Shown: positions 8,033-16,331, counted from the first letter of the stretch. The stretch is DNA of 47,778 nt from Candidatus Coproplasma excrementipullorum (GCA_018714165.1 DVNU01000053.1:1-47778), one strand, 5' to 3'. Translations and numbers: made by a program. The notes: generated from the letters alone by a model not told the origin.

Positions 8033-8836
8033 TTAAAGGTCTATGCCGAACTTATAGAGTTCGTTTTTGGGCACGCCCCTGTCCTTTGCGGCCTGCTTTA
8101 CGGCCGACTTTTTGTCCATTCCCCGGGCCATATAGTGGGCTATATGCTCGCGTTCGGACAGATTGTTGAGGGGATTTTCCACCTCGCCCGCGCCCTCGAC
8201 GATGAGCACATATTCCCCCCTCTTTTCGCCCGCAAGCCCCCCGGCCAGGGTGAAGGGCGTGGCCTGTTCGTGCACCTTGGTTATCTCGCGCACGGCCGAG
8301 GCTCGCCTGTCGCCGAAAACGGCGTACATGTCGCATATATAGCGGTCTACGTCCTGCGGGGCGGCGTGAAAGCAGAGGGTCAGATCGAGGTCTTTATACC
8401 TCTGCAAAAAGCGCCTGCGCTCGCCCTCCTTGTCGGGCAGAAAGCCCAAAAAGGCGAACCTTTCGGCGGGCAGGGCGGAGAGAACGAGGGCCGAGAGAAA
8501 GGCGTTTGCGCCGGGGACTATGGTATAGTCCACGCCCGCCTCCCTGAGGCGCACGCAGACGGTGTTGCCGGGGTCGGAGATGACGGGCATGCCCGCGTCC
8601 GAGATTACGGCCACCTGCTTGCCCTCGCGCGCGGCGGAAATTATCTTTTCGGCCGCCTGATTTTCGTTGAACTTGTGGCAGGAAAGCAGGGGCTTTTTTA
8701 TGTCGTACGCGTTTAAAAGCTTCAATGAATGGCGGGTGTCCTCGCAGAAGATGACGTCCGCCGCCCGCAAAACTTCAAGCGCGCGCAGGGAGATATCTTT
8801 TAAGTTGCCTATTGGGGTAGAGACGAAAGTAACCAT
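8033..8836 (-). CDS. rsmI: 16S rRNA (cytidine(1402)-2'-O)-methyltransferase RsmI
   Basis: SAM-dependent methyltransferase of the tetrapyrrole-methylase fold that methylates the ribose of C1402 in the 16S decoding centre. Motifs: VSTPIGNLKDISLRALE at the N-terminus, AADVIFCEDTRHS, SDAGMPVISDPG and VPGANAFLSALVLSALP, with a C-terminal helical domain. 267 residues, normal length. The start is the ATG at 8836 (MVTFVSTPIGNL); the frame is open to 8935 through a repeat array, but that stretch is array sequence. No Shine-Dalgarno is obvious. It lies downstream of the trmN-like gene as yabC lies near yabB in Bacillus. Confidence 0.95.
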   Translation of the reverse strand: MVTFVSTPIGNLKDISLRALEVLRAADVIFCEDTRHSLKLLNAYDIKKPLLSCHKFNENQAAEKIISAAREGKQVAVISDAGMPVISDPGNTVCVRLREAGVDYTIVPGANAFLSALVLSALPAERFAFLGFLPDKEGERRRFLQRYKDLDLTLCFHAAPQDVDRYICDMYAVFGDRRASAVREITKVHEQATPFTLAGGLAGEKRGEYVLIVEGAGEVENPLNNLSEREHIAHYMARGMDKKSAVKQAAKDRGVPKNELYKFGIDL

Positions 8837-8842
8837 AGATAT

Positions 8843-9101
8843 GTGAAATGCAAACTGTGTTTGCGTGAAACGCGCCTTCAGCGCGTGAAATAAATACCTG
8901 ACGGTATTTGTGAAATACACAGCTGCGCTGTGCATTACGGCACAATTTATGCGGCTACGCCGCAGACATACTCACCGAAACGCAACCTGTAAGGTTGCAT
9001 TTCACGCCGCCTTTGACAGGGCTGTTTGAAATGAGGAGTTGAGGAGGTATTTCATTCCGCGAAGCGGAATTTAACGCGCGCCTTTATGGCGCGCATCTCA
9101 C
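8843..9101. repeat. modular hairpin array, class A (GTGAAAT joints), copy A1
   Basis: Left half: short perfect hairpins (GCAAAC/GTTTGC, CGCGC/GCGCG, AAATACC/GGTATTT, ACACAGC/GCTGTG) each introduced by GTGAAAT. Then a GCGGCTACGCCGC hairpin, a GCAACC/GGTTGC hairpin and the core GCCGCCTTTGACAGGGC...TTGAGGAGG. Right half: TTCCGC/GCGGAA and GCGCGCC/GGCGCGC, followed by ATCTCAC. The stop codon of the upstream trmN-like gene (9098-9100) lies inside the terminal CTCAC. Confidence 0.85.
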
Positions 9102-9790
9102 CCGTCCGATCCAGCGGGGGAGTTTACAACCGTCTGGAGAATCTCCAATCCCGGCCGTCCGCCCTTGGCGGCCTCCACCATTATAAGGTAGGGCTTGCCG
9201 CCCGGCGTGCCGGACACGAACTGCAACCGCTTGGGCTCAAGCGAACGCGCCTTGAGCAAATAGATGACCTCCGCCAGCCTGTCCGCGCGGTTGACGAGCG
9301 CAAACCTGCCGCCATACTTCAACTTGCGATAGGCGGCCTCTATAATTTCGGGCAGGGTTATGGTTATCTCCTTGCGGCAGACGGCCTTTTCGTAAGATAT
9401 GTTATCAAACCCGCCGCGCTCGTAGGGAGGATTGCAGAGAATTAAGGAAAACTTGTCGTCGTACTCCCTGCCGATATCCTGAAGGCGGCAGCAGACGACT
9501 TTTACATTTTCAAACCCGTTGTACTCCACCGTTCGGCGGGACATATCCGAAAGGCTGTGCTGCATTTCAAACAGCGTTACCCCCGATATATGGCCGTTCA
9601 AACACAAAAAATGCAGGCCGACTATGCCGCTGCCTGCGCAGAAATCGGCAACCTTGTCGCCCGCCTTTGCGCGCGCAAAGCGGGAGAGGAGAATACTGTC
9701 CGACGTGAAGCGGTAGAGCTCCTTGTTCTGTATTATCTTTTTGTCGCCGAAGAGTTCTTCTAAAACCTCGCCGGGATTGAGCGTTACCAT
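9098..9790 (-). CDS. tRNA1(Val) (adenine(37)-N6)-methyltransferase family (YabB/TrmN6-like)
   Basis: A class I SAM-dependent N6-adenine methyltransferase. Residues about 45-58 hold the SAM-binding motif (VADFCAGSGIVGL) and the catalytic NPPY motif follows (CNPPYERGGF), which marks N6-adenine targets. The N-terminal region (MVTLNPGEVLEELFGDKK, then YRFTSDSILLSRFA) is typical of the YabB/YfiC group. 230 residues, normal. The ATG at 9790 has GAGG seven bases upstream; the two codons before it begin with TTG and are less likely. It belongs to the holB-ricT-yabB-rsmI order known in Firmicutes. The exact tRNA target is inferred from family. Confidence 0.88.
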   Translation of the reverse strand: MVTLNPGEVLEELFGDKKIIQNKELYRFTSDSILLSRFARAKAGDKVADFCAGSGIVGLHFLCLNGHISGVTLFEMQHSLSDMSRRTVEYNGFENVKVVCCRLQDIGREYDDKFSLILCNPPYERGGFDNISYEKAVCRKEITITLPEIIEAAYRKLKYGGRFALVNRADRLAEVIYLLKARSLEPKRLQFVSGTPGGKPYLIMVEAAKGGRPGLEILQTVVNSPAGSDG

Positions 9791-9844
9791 AAACAAACCT
9801 CGCCGTGCGCGGCAGGGCGCACAAAAAATAAAAGGAGCGGGAAC

Positions 9845-9882
9845 ATAAAAGAAAAAGGCGGAGGGAATTTTCCCGCCGCCTT
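9845..9882 (-). terminator. terminator after the ferredoxin gene
   Basis: On the minus strand an imperfect GC-rich stem (about 9856-9881) is followed by TTTTTCTTTT. It separates the ferredoxin gene from the trmN-like gene. Confidence 0.6.
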
Positions 9883-9901
9883 TGTCTTTGTAAATAAATG
9901 C

Positions 9902-10072
9902 TTATTCGGGCTTTACTGCACCGGTGGGGCATACACCTTCGCAGGCGCCGCAGTCGATGCAGGTATCGGGATCTACAACGTACTTATCGGAACCTTCGGA
10001 GATAGCAGACACGGGGCAGGTAGCGGCGCATGCACCGCAGCTTACGCATTCATCGGAAATTACGTGTGCCAT
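9902..10072 (-). CDS. 2[4Fe-4S] ferredoxin
   Basis: A 56-residue bacterial ferredoxin, too short for most ORF cut-offs. Two CxxCxxCxxxCP cluster motifs: residues 9-20 (CVSCGACAATCP) and 38-49 (CIDCGACEGVCP), related by internal duplication. It is a soluble low-potential electron carrier used in clostridial metabolism; its partner is not identifiable here. A GGAGG ribosome site precedes the ATG, with its own promoter upstream and a terminator downstream. It therefore appears to be an independent transcription unit set inside the tmk-rsmI block, in the place where yabA lies in Bacillus. Confidence 0.96.
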   Translation of the reverse strand: MAHVISDECVSCGACAATCPVSAISEGSDKYVVDPDTCIDCGACEGVCPTGAVKPE

Positions 10073-10127
10073 TGGTTGTTTCCTCCATTATATTTTACAT
10101 TGCGGCACAACCTGGTGCCACAATGAT

Positions 10128-10156
10128 ATTATATCACACTTTTTTTTGCGTGTAAA
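10128..10156 (-). promoter_or_regulatory. ferredoxin gene promoter
   Basis: Minus strand TTTACA (10151-10156), 17-base spacer, TATAAT (10128-10133). It gives a leader of about 50 bases. Confidence 0.7.
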
Positions 10157-10233
10157 GAGTGTATTCCATATTTTTTGCGCGGCGGCGCAACTTTTTGGCG
10201 CCGCCGCGCAAAAAGCTGGCGGACGGCGGGGAA

Positions 10234-11112
10234 TCAGTCGAGCAGTTTTTTGAGCTCCTCCTCGTCGACCTGCTCCTCCTCGTTGCTTACGGGCGCGGGG
10301 CCGCCGCGGCGGAATTTGATCTTGTCGGCGGGGAAGTCGCGGTAGGTGACGGCGTCCTTCTGCTCTATCTTGACCTTTACTTCCATCTTAAGCATATTGA
10401 CCGAAACCACGTGGCCCTTGCCTTCGGGCGTGTCCACCTCGGAGCCGAGCTTGGGCACCTTTTTGCAGGCCTCGGCGTAGTAATCGTTTTCATACGAAAG
10501 ACAGCACATCAGTCTGCCGCACAACCCCGAAATTTTGCCGGGATTGAGCGAAAGACCCTGGTTTTTGGCCATCTTTATGGAGACCTTTTTGAAGTCGGGC
10601 ATACAGCTGGAGCAACAGCACTCCCTTCCGCAGGGCGCTATGCCGCCTATCATTTTAATTTCGTCGCGGATGCCTATCTGGCGGAGCTCTATGCGCAGTC
10701 TGAATGCCGAGGAGAGCTCCTTTACCAGCTCTCTGAAGTCCACTCTGCCGTCGGCGGTGAAGTAGAAGGTGACTTTGCTGCCGTCGAAGGCGAATTCGCA
10801 GTCGACTATCTTCATTACCAGCCCGCACTTTTCGGCCTTTTCGCGCACGAGTCTGATCGCGTCCTCCTTCCTCTCCTCGTTGCGGCGGACGGTCTCCCTG
10901 TCCCTATCGGTGGCGATGCGCACTATGGGCTTTAAGGGGGAGACGATCTTGTCGTCCTCAACCTCTGCCAGGGGAATGACCACGGTGGCGAACTCCAGCC
11001 CGCGCGCCGTTTCGACAATGACGTCCATACCCTTCCGGTAGGTGTCCTTGCCGGGTGCAAAGTAGTATACCTTGCAGCCGTTTTTGAATTTTATACCAAC
11101 AATTTTTTCCAT
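10234..11112 (-). CDS. ricT: PSP1-domain regulator RicT (YaaT)
   Basis: 292 residues. The PSP1 C-terminal domain occupies about residues 55-150 and carries the family's Cys-rich signatures: a CGREC-type cluster with CCCSSC near residue 165-175 and GLCGRLMCCLSYE near 200. In Bacillus, RicT works with RicA and RicF in an Fe-S-bearing complex that directs RNase Y processing and affects sporulation; this is family knowledge. The C-terminal 25 residues are acidic and variable. The ATG at 11112 lies 22 bases inside holB, so the two are translationally coupled. The ricF and ricA genes are not in the window. Confidence 0.93.
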   Translation of the reverse strand: MEKIVGIKFKNGCKVYYFAPGKDTYRKGMDVIVETARGLEFATVVIPLAEVEDDKIVSPLKPIVRIATDRDRETVRRNEERKEDAIRLVREKAEKCGLVMKIVDCEFAFDGSKVTFYFTADGRVDFRELVKELSSAFRLRIELRQIGIRDEIKMIGGIAPCGRECCCSSCMPDFKKVSIKMAKNQGLSLNPGKISGLCGRLMCCLSYENDYYAEACKKVPKLGSEVDTPEGKGHVVSVNMLKMEVKVKIEQKDAVTYRDFPADKIKFRRGGPAPVSNEEEQVDEEELKKLLD

Positions 11113-12020
11113 TTATCGTTCTCCGTAATTACGCCGCAGGTGAGGTTGAACAGAAGGGAGGAGAAATTTGCATTGAACTTCAGGTCCTCCAGCGCCTTGT
11201 TTACGGCGTTTACCGCGTACAACAGTGCGGGCCGCGTGAAGATTGAGCCGCACATATCCTGTGACGAAAGGCTTTTTTTGAGCTCCTGAAAGTAGATGCG
11301 CTGAACCTGGCGCAACAGCTCGGTCTTTTCCTTTACGTCTGCATATTTCAAACTGACGTCCCCCGCCTTGCCTAAAGTTGAGGCCGAAGCCACCTCGTTT
11401 GCGGCGGACAAAATTTCCTTGAACCACCCGCCGGAGACCATGGCCTGGGCCTGTCCGAATATGCCCGAACAGCTGGCCGCGGCCAGCGCGTTGAGCTGTT
11501 TATCGCCCCCTGCGCGGTTGAGCGCGGAGAGAATCGCTCCCTCGGAAAAGGGCTCTATCTCCAGCAGTTTTACGCGCGAACGCACCGTCTGCAAAATTGG
11601 CGCAAGGGAAGTTGTGCCCAGAAGAAAGTACACACCGCGTGGCGGCTCCTCCAAAAGCTTTAAAAGCTTGTTCTGGACGAGGGCGGAGGCCTCGTCGAAG
11701 CAGGTGAAGATGTAGAGCTTTTTGTCGCCTTCGATGGGCTGAAGGGCGCTGTCGGCCGAAATTTCGTCGGCGTCTGCGACGGACGGCTTTTTGCCGGCGG
11801 CTGGATATATCTTGACATCCGAAAAGCTTTCGCCCATAATGAGCGAGCCCTCGCGACGGCTCTCGTCCGTTTCAAAGAGCGCCATTGCGAAGTATTTGAG
11901 CGCAAAGCGCAGGCTGGCCTCGTCCTGAAAGTACAGCATATATGCGTGCGAAGCGCGGCCTGCGGCCACGTCGCGCTTGAAGATTGCATATGCAGTTGTG
12001 CTTTCAAGAAGTTGACGCAT
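11091..12020 (-). CDS. holB: DNA polymerase III delta' subunit
   Basis: Clamp-loader subunit of the AAA+ superfamily, 309 residues. Recognisable parts: the SHAYML start of the ATPase domain, the ADADEISADSALQP segment that matches the usual DQIRxLQxx region, the QNKLLKLLEEPP motif (about residue 116-127) and the SRVKLLEIEPFS stretch. There is no intact P-loop, as expected for many delta' proteins. It overlaps ricT by 22 bases. Position after tmk and before ricT matches the Firmicute operon. The yaaQ and yaaR genes that usually separate tmk from holB are missing and a repeat array sits there instead. Confidence 0.93.
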   Translation of the reverse strand: MRQLLESTTAYAIFKRDVAAGRASHAYMLYFQDEASLRFALKYFAMALFETDESRREGSLIMGESFSDVKIYPAAGKKPSVADADEISADSALQPIEGDKKLYIFTCFDEASALVQNKLLKLLEEPPRGVYFLLGTTSLAPILQTVRSRVKLLEIEPFSEGAILSALNRAGGDKQLNALAAASCSGIFGQAQAMVSGGWFKEILSAANEVASASTLGKAGDVSLKYADVKEKTELLRQVQRIYFQELKKSLSSQDMCGSIFTRPALLYAVNAVNKALEDLKFNANFSSLLFNLTCGVITENDKWKKLLV

Positions 12021-12024
12021 AAGT

Positions 12025-12310
12025 GTGCGGCCTCCGCCGCAATTGCGCTTTCAGCGCGTGAAATGTTGCTTTCGCAACGTGAAATGCAAGCTACAGCTTG
12101 CGTGAAATGGCTACGCCGTGAAATGCACTGCTGCGCTGTGCGTTATGGCATAAATTATGCGGCGAAGCCGCAGAAATACTGACCTCAACGCAACCTGAAA
12201 AGGTTGCATTTCACACCGCCTTTGACAGGGCCGATTGAAATGAGGAATTGAGGCGGTATTTCACTCCGCGAAGCGGAATTTAGCGCGCGCCTTTATGGCG
12301 CGCATTTCAC
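12025..12310. repeat. modular hairpin array, class A, copy A2
   Basis: The clearest copy. In order: CGCGC-type, GTTGC/GCAAC, GCAAGC/GCTTGC, GGCTACGCC and GCAC...GTGC hairpins, each preceded by GTGAAAT; then GCGGCGAAGCCGC, GCAACC/GGTTGC plus ATTTCAC; the core ACCGCCTTTGACAGGGC...TTGAGGCGGT; then ATTTCAC, TCCGCGAAGCGGA, GCGCGCC/GGCGCGC and ATTTCAC. It lies inside the tmk-holB operon gap. Confidence 0.88.
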
Positions 12311-12322
12311 TGTCGAGTACAG

Positions 12323-12949
12323 TTACCCCTTCACTATTCCCCTCTCCACAAAGAGTTGCCAGATCTTATCGCCCGTCTCGTACTTTGTACCCGAACAGTC
12401 TATGGGGCAGATGTCGGGATACCTGCGCGCGAGCGCAAGATAGCCCTCGTACACCTTTTTATGGAAGGCGAGGCCGAGCTGTTCAATTCTGTCCCCCTCG
12501 TCGGCGCCGTGCTTACGCTCGAAGGCGTCTTCGGGGGAGATGTTGAGAAATATAGTAAGGTCGGGAGGACAGTTTTTGAGCGCAAAGGCGTTGATATCTG
12601 CCACATAGTCCTCGCCCAATCCCCTTGCGTAGCCCTGGTAGGCCAGCGAGGAATAGACGTATCGGTCGCAGATGACGAGCTTGCCCGCCTCAAGCGCGGG
12701 AATGACGCGCTCCTTTAAATGCTGGACGCGCGCGGCGGCGTATAACAGGGCCTCGCACTCGTCGCACATGGCCGTGTTCCTGCCGTCGAGAATAATTTCG
12801 CGTATGCGCTCGGCGATGGGACTGCCGCCCGGTTCGCGGGTGAGGATATAGTCGACGCCCGCCTCGTCAAGTTTTTGGGCGAGAAGTTTGAGCTGTGTGC
12901 TCTTGCCCGAACCTTCGCAACCTTCAAAGGTAACAAAAAAGCCTTTCAT
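12323..12949 (-). CDS. tmk: thymidylate kinase
   Basis: Phosphorylates dTMP to dTDP with ATP. The P-loop is FEGCEGSGKST (residues 8-18), the DR(Y/F) motif is DRYVYSSLAYQG (about 93-104), followed by the lid region, and the TREPGG substrate motif lies near residue 38. 208 residues, normal. Its start overlaps the stop of the upstream decarboxylase gene by four bases (ATGA-type), so the two are coupled, as for yaaO-tmk in Bacillus. Confidence 0.96.
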   Translation of the reverse strand: MKGFFVTFEGCEGSGKSTQLKLLAQKLDEAGVDYILTREPGGSPIAERIREIILDGRNTAMCDECEALLYAAARVQHLKERVIPALEAGKLVICDRYVYSSLAYQGYARGLGEDYVADINAFALKNCPPDLTIFLNISPEDAFERKHGADEGDRIEQLGLAFHKKVYEGYLALARRYPDICPIDCSGTKYETGDKIWQLFVERGIVKG

Positions 12950-14298
12950 CTCTTTACCACTTTTATCATTCCGCCGGACAGCCCGAAGGTGTTTTTGCTG
13001 TTTTCAAGGAGCTGGACGGCCCGCTCGGTGATTATTTCGCCCGCTATGACCACGGGCAGACAGGGCGGAGTTATGCCCACGTTTTCAGCGCACATATGAC
13101 CTGCGCTGCCCTTTAAGGGCACCCGCTCGTGCCGCGCTTTGAGCGCATACAGATAGCTGTAAGTGCGCGCCTGCGCAGGGATAAAGCGGGGTTTTTCAAC
13201 ATACGTACCCTGAAGTTTTTTATTTGTCGCCACTGACATGAGCGCAATGGCGAGCTTATCCAGCTCGCGCTTTGCAGTCGACGGCGAGAGGTAGAACAGA
13301 AGGTAGCGACCGTCGTTCATCTCGGCATATATGCCCCTCTTTTCAAGTTTTTCCTGCGCGAGCGCGGGGGATATGCCCAGAGGTTTGAAGTCCACCGCTA
13401 TCTTGGCCCAGTCGGCCGAGGGATAGAACGTGAAGGCCGAGAGGTTACTCTTAAAGACCTGCGCCGCCTCCTTTGTCTTTTTGTAGCGGTCGGGGTTGTT
13501 CTTGTAATACTTTACGCCGTACTCCACCGAGGCCATCACGGGGAAGGACGGCGAAGTGGTGCGGAATATGCCCATTGCCTCCTCCGCGACGGGAATGAGG
13601 CTTTCGTCGTTGACGCACACATATGCGCCCTGCGTGAGAGTGGGCAGAGTCTTGTGCGCGCCGTCCACCCACATATCGGCATATTTGCCGCAGTAGCCCG
13701 CGCGGTTCTCTCCCAGGGCGAGATGGGCGCCGTGCGCCCCGTCGCAGAACAGATACCTGCCCTGCGCCTTCAATATGGCGGCATAGTCGTCCAGCGGGGC
13801 TATATTGCCGTAGTAATCGGGCGAGGATATTATCATGCCCGCGATGTTTATATCGTTGACTACCAGCTGTTCAATAAGCTCGGGGTCGGGCGGAAGGAGC
13901 ACGCTGGCGTACTCTGCGCCCTGCACTATTACCGGCTCGACGGACAGCAGTCTGCAGGCATTGAACACGCTCTTGTGGCTGTTGCGCGGCACTATGAGCT
14001 TATTGCCGAAGCGCGAAGCCGCGTAAACGCACGCCATTACGCCCGACGACGAACCGTCGGTGGTGATGAAGGCGCGCTTTGCGCCGACAATTTCGGCTAT
14101 GTCGGCCTGGGCGGCGGCTATAGCGCCCGAAGGGTTTTGCAGATCGTCCGAAAAAGACAATTCGGTTATGTCCTTCTTTGCGCCGGGAAAACGGCGGACG
14201 AAGGCGCCCGCGCCCTTGTGACCGGGCATATGAAAGCGAAGCCTGTCGCGCGGAACGTATTTATTTAATTGGGAAAGAATGTGATAGGGATATTGCAT
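12946..14298 (-). CDS. Orn/Lys/Arg decarboxylase family PLP enzyme (YaaO-like)
   Basis: Fold-type I PLP enzyme of the prokaryotic ornithine/lysine/arginine decarboxylase family, 450 residues, without the N-terminal wing domain of inducible CadA. Motifs: RLRFHMPGHKG at the N-terminus, ITTDGSSSGVMA (PLP phosphate region), CDGAHGAHLALG, and the Schiff-base lysine in VDGAHKTLPTLTQGA. The family includes lysine and arginine decarboxylases involved in polyamine synthesis; the substrate cannot be assigned. It is the first gene of the tmk-holB-ricT block. No clear Shine-Dalgarno is seen (GGTAAGAG precedes the ATG). Confidence 0.9.
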   Translation of the reverse strand: MQYPYHILSQLNKYVPRDRLRFHMPGHKGAGAFVRRFPGAKKDITELSFSDDLQNPSGAIAAAQADIAEIVGAKRAFITTDGSSSGVMACVYAASRFGNKLIVPRNSHKSVFNACRLLSVEPVIVQGAEYASVLLPPDPELIEQLVVNDINIAGMIISSPDYYGNIAPLDDYAAILKAQGRYLFCDGAHGAHLALGENRAGYCGKYADMWVDGAHKTLPTLTQGAYVCVNDESLIPVAEEAMGIFRTTSPSFPVMASVEYGVKYYKNNPDRYKKTKEAAQVFKSNLSAFTFYPSADWAKIAVDFKPLGISPALAQEKLEKRGIYAEMNDGRYLLFYLSPSTAKRELDKLAIALMSVATNKKLQGTYVEKPRFIPAQARTYSYLYALKARHERVPLKGSAGHMCAENVGITPPCLPVVIAGEIITERAVQLLENSKNTFGLSGGMIKVVKR

Positions 14299-14476
14299 CT
14301 CTTACCATGAGTTTTTGTGATAATTTTACCTTGCTATCCTATATTACCACGTTTTTTTATTTTTTGCAAATATTTTATGTCTTGCCGCCAACATAAGGTC
14401 AACAAACAAAATTTGTCATTTGCGTCCGAGAGGTGGGGGAAGGAAAAATGGGGAGGAAATAATTGATAAAATAACG

Positions 14477-14502
14477 GGCGCGCCGCGTTTACGCGGCGCG
14501 CC
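14477..14502 (-). terminator. hairpin, probable lysS terminator
   Basis: A 12-bp perfect GC-rich stem (14477-14488 with 14491-14502). On the minus strand it is followed by CGTTATTTTATC, a weak T-rich tail. Confidence 0.5.
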
Positions 14503-14529
14503 TGTATAAGTTAAAGATTTAAAACAGAT

Positions 14530-14786
14530 CTTAGTTTAGCGATAGATTTCTCCGCTTCGGCGCGCTCTGCACGCCTTCGGTCGAAATGACAGATGGACCG
14601 GTCGGTCGACTGAAAATTTGTGCGTAGAGGCGCGGGGCTTATTCTCGCCCCGGTCTACTGAAAATCCGTGCAGAGATGCGAGTAAGACGCGGAGCGTGCG
14701 GAAGTTGCGAAGGAGCTTACTTAGAGGTAAGTGACTGAGCAAACCCGTAAACGCGACAAAGTATTGCGACGCATATATGCGCGGAT
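14530..14786. repeat. intergenic repeat-like block downstream of lysS
   Basis: The 14299-14786 gap holds no convincing gene. This part contains a short segment with TTTCTCCGCTTCGGCGCG and CTTCGGTCGAAATGACA that resembles a widespread intergenic repeat, two imperfect direct repeats (CGACTGAAAATTTGTGCG at 14607 and CTACTGAAAATCCGTGCA at 14654) and a near-palindrome GAGCTTACTTAGAGGTAAGTGAC. A 68-codon open frame on the minus strand is judged non-coding. Confidence 0.45.
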
Positions 14787-16304
14787 TTAGCGCTTAGGTT
14801 TCATTGTGGGGAACAGTATCACATCCCTAATCGTCGCACTGTCGGTCAAGAGCATAACCAACCTGTCGACGCCCATACCCAAACCGCCTGTGGGGGGCAG
14901 ACCGTACTCTAAGGCGGTGATGAAGTCCTCGTCGACCTGCGCATTGCAGCCGGGCTCGGCGGCGCGCTTTTCCTCGGCCTGCTTTACAAAGCGGGCCTTC
15001 TGGTCTATGGGGTCGTTGAGTTCGGAGAAGGCGTTGCCGAATTCGTGGGCGCAGATGAAGTACTCGAACCTCTCGGTGAAAGCGGGATCGGCGGGCTTGC
15101 GCTTGGCAAGGGGCGAGTTTTCAACGGGATAGTCGTAGACTATTGTGGGCTGAATGAGAGTATGCTCGACATATTCATCAAACAGCGCGATGAGCACGTG
15201 GCCCTTTGTGGCCTTGTCGCCTTCGGGCACCTCACAGCCGAGCGCCTTTGCGCAGGCGCGGGCGGCCGCGTCGTCCGCCCAGCTGTCATAGTCGGCGCCG
15301 CAGGCGGCCTTGACGGCCTCCTTCATCGTCACGCGCCTCCAGGGCGAGCCCATATCGATTTCGGTGCCCTGGTAGGTTATCTTGTCCGTGCCGCAGACGT
15401 TGAGGGTTATGGTTCTGTACATATTCTCGATGAGATCCATCATTCCCTTGTAGTCGGTGTAGGCCTGATACATCTCAACGGTGGTGAATTCGGGATTGTG
15501 GAAGGCGTCCATGCCCTCGTTGCGGAAGATGCGGCCGACCTCGTAAACGCGCTCCAGCCCCCCTACTATCAGCCTTTTAAGGTAGAGTTCGGTCTCTATG
15601 CGCAGGTACATATCGATGTCGAGCGCGTTGTGGTGGGTCTTGAATGGCCTGGCTGCCGCGCCGATCTCCAGCGTGGTCAGAACGGGCGTGTCGACTTCGA
15701 GATAGCCTAGATTGTCGAGGTAGGAACGGATTTCCTTTAATATCTTCGAGCGGGCGATAAAGGTTTTACGCACTTCGGGATTGACTATGAGGTCTAAATC
15801 GCGCTGGCGGTACTTTATGTCCATATTGGTAAGGCCGTGCTGCTTTTCGGGCAGGGGCAGAAGGGACTTGGACAGCATATCGATATGGTTGCAGTGAACG
15901 GAGATTTCGCCCGTCTGCGTCTTGAACACAAAGCCCTTTATGCCGACGATATCGCCGATGTCGTAGTCCTTTTTATAGGCCATATAGTCGGCCTCGCCGA
16001 CGTCGTCGCGCTTTACATATATCTGAATGAGGCCGTCGCGGTCGGAGATATGCGAAAAGGAGGCCTTGCCCATGATGCGGCGGGACATCAGCCTGCCCGC
16101 AATGGAGACCTGCTTGCCTTCGAGCTCGTCGAAGCGCTCTTTGATATATGTGGAGTTGGCGGTTACGTCGTACTTGGTCTTTTCGTAAGGGTTGTTGCCC
16201 TCGGAAACGAGCTTCGCCAGCTTTTCGCGGCGGATGCGCGCCTGCTCGGCGAGGAGTTCCCTCTCCTCCTCTTCGGTGGGGATGTTTGTGTTCTTCTCTT
16301 CCAT
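14787..16304 (-). CDS. lysS: lysyl-tRNA synthetase, class II
   Basis: Charges tRNA-Lys. 505 residues: an N-terminal OB-fold anticodon-binding domain (about 60-170) and a class II catalytic core with motif 1 (near residue 190-220), motif 2 (RIFRNEGMDAFHNPEFTTVE) and motif 3 (GLGMGVDRLVMLLT near the C-terminus). Length and motif order are standard. The ATG at 16304 is preceded by AAGGA. It lies downstream of greA in the same direction, a common Firmicute pairing (greA-lysS), separated here by a class B repeat array. Confidence 0.97.
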   Translation of the reverse strand: MEEKNTNIPTEEEERELLAEQARIRREKLAKLVSEGNNPYEKTKYDVTANSTYIKERFDELEGKQVSIAGRLMSRRIMGKASFSHISDRDGLIQIYVKRDDVGEADYMAYKKDYDIGDIVGIKGFVFKTQTGEISVHCNHIDMLSKSLLPLPEKQHGLTNMDIKYRQRDLDLIVNPEVRKTFIARSKILKEIRSYLDNLGYLEVDTPVLTTLEIGAAARPFKTHHNALDIDMYLRIETELYLKRLIVGGLERVYEVGRIFRNEGMDAFHNPEFTTVEMYQAYTDYKGMMDLIENMYRTITLNVCGTDKITYQGTEIDMGSPWRRVTMKEAVKAACGADYDSWADDAAARACAKALGCEVPEGDKATKGHVLIALFDEYVEHTLIQPTIVYDYPVENSPLAKRKPADPAFTERFEYFICAHEFGNAFSELNDPIDQKARFVKQAEEKRAAEPGCNAQVDEDFITALEYGLPPTGGLGMGVDRLVMLLTDSATIRDVILFPTMKPKR

Positions 16305-16331
16305 AGAAATCCTTTTAAATTATCGATATAT

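Noticed and set aside
8843-9101. CRISPR array
   Set aside because: The repeated unit is only seven bases, the intervening parts are palindromes rather than unique spacers, and no cas gene is present.
12025-12310. Integron attC sites or IS element ends
   Set aside because: No integrase or transposase gene is visible, and the hairpins are too short and too variable to be attC or terminal inverted repeats.
14536-14742. 68-codon minus-strand frame downstream of lysS
   Set aside because: Translation of repeat-like sequence with no ribosome site or recognisable domain.
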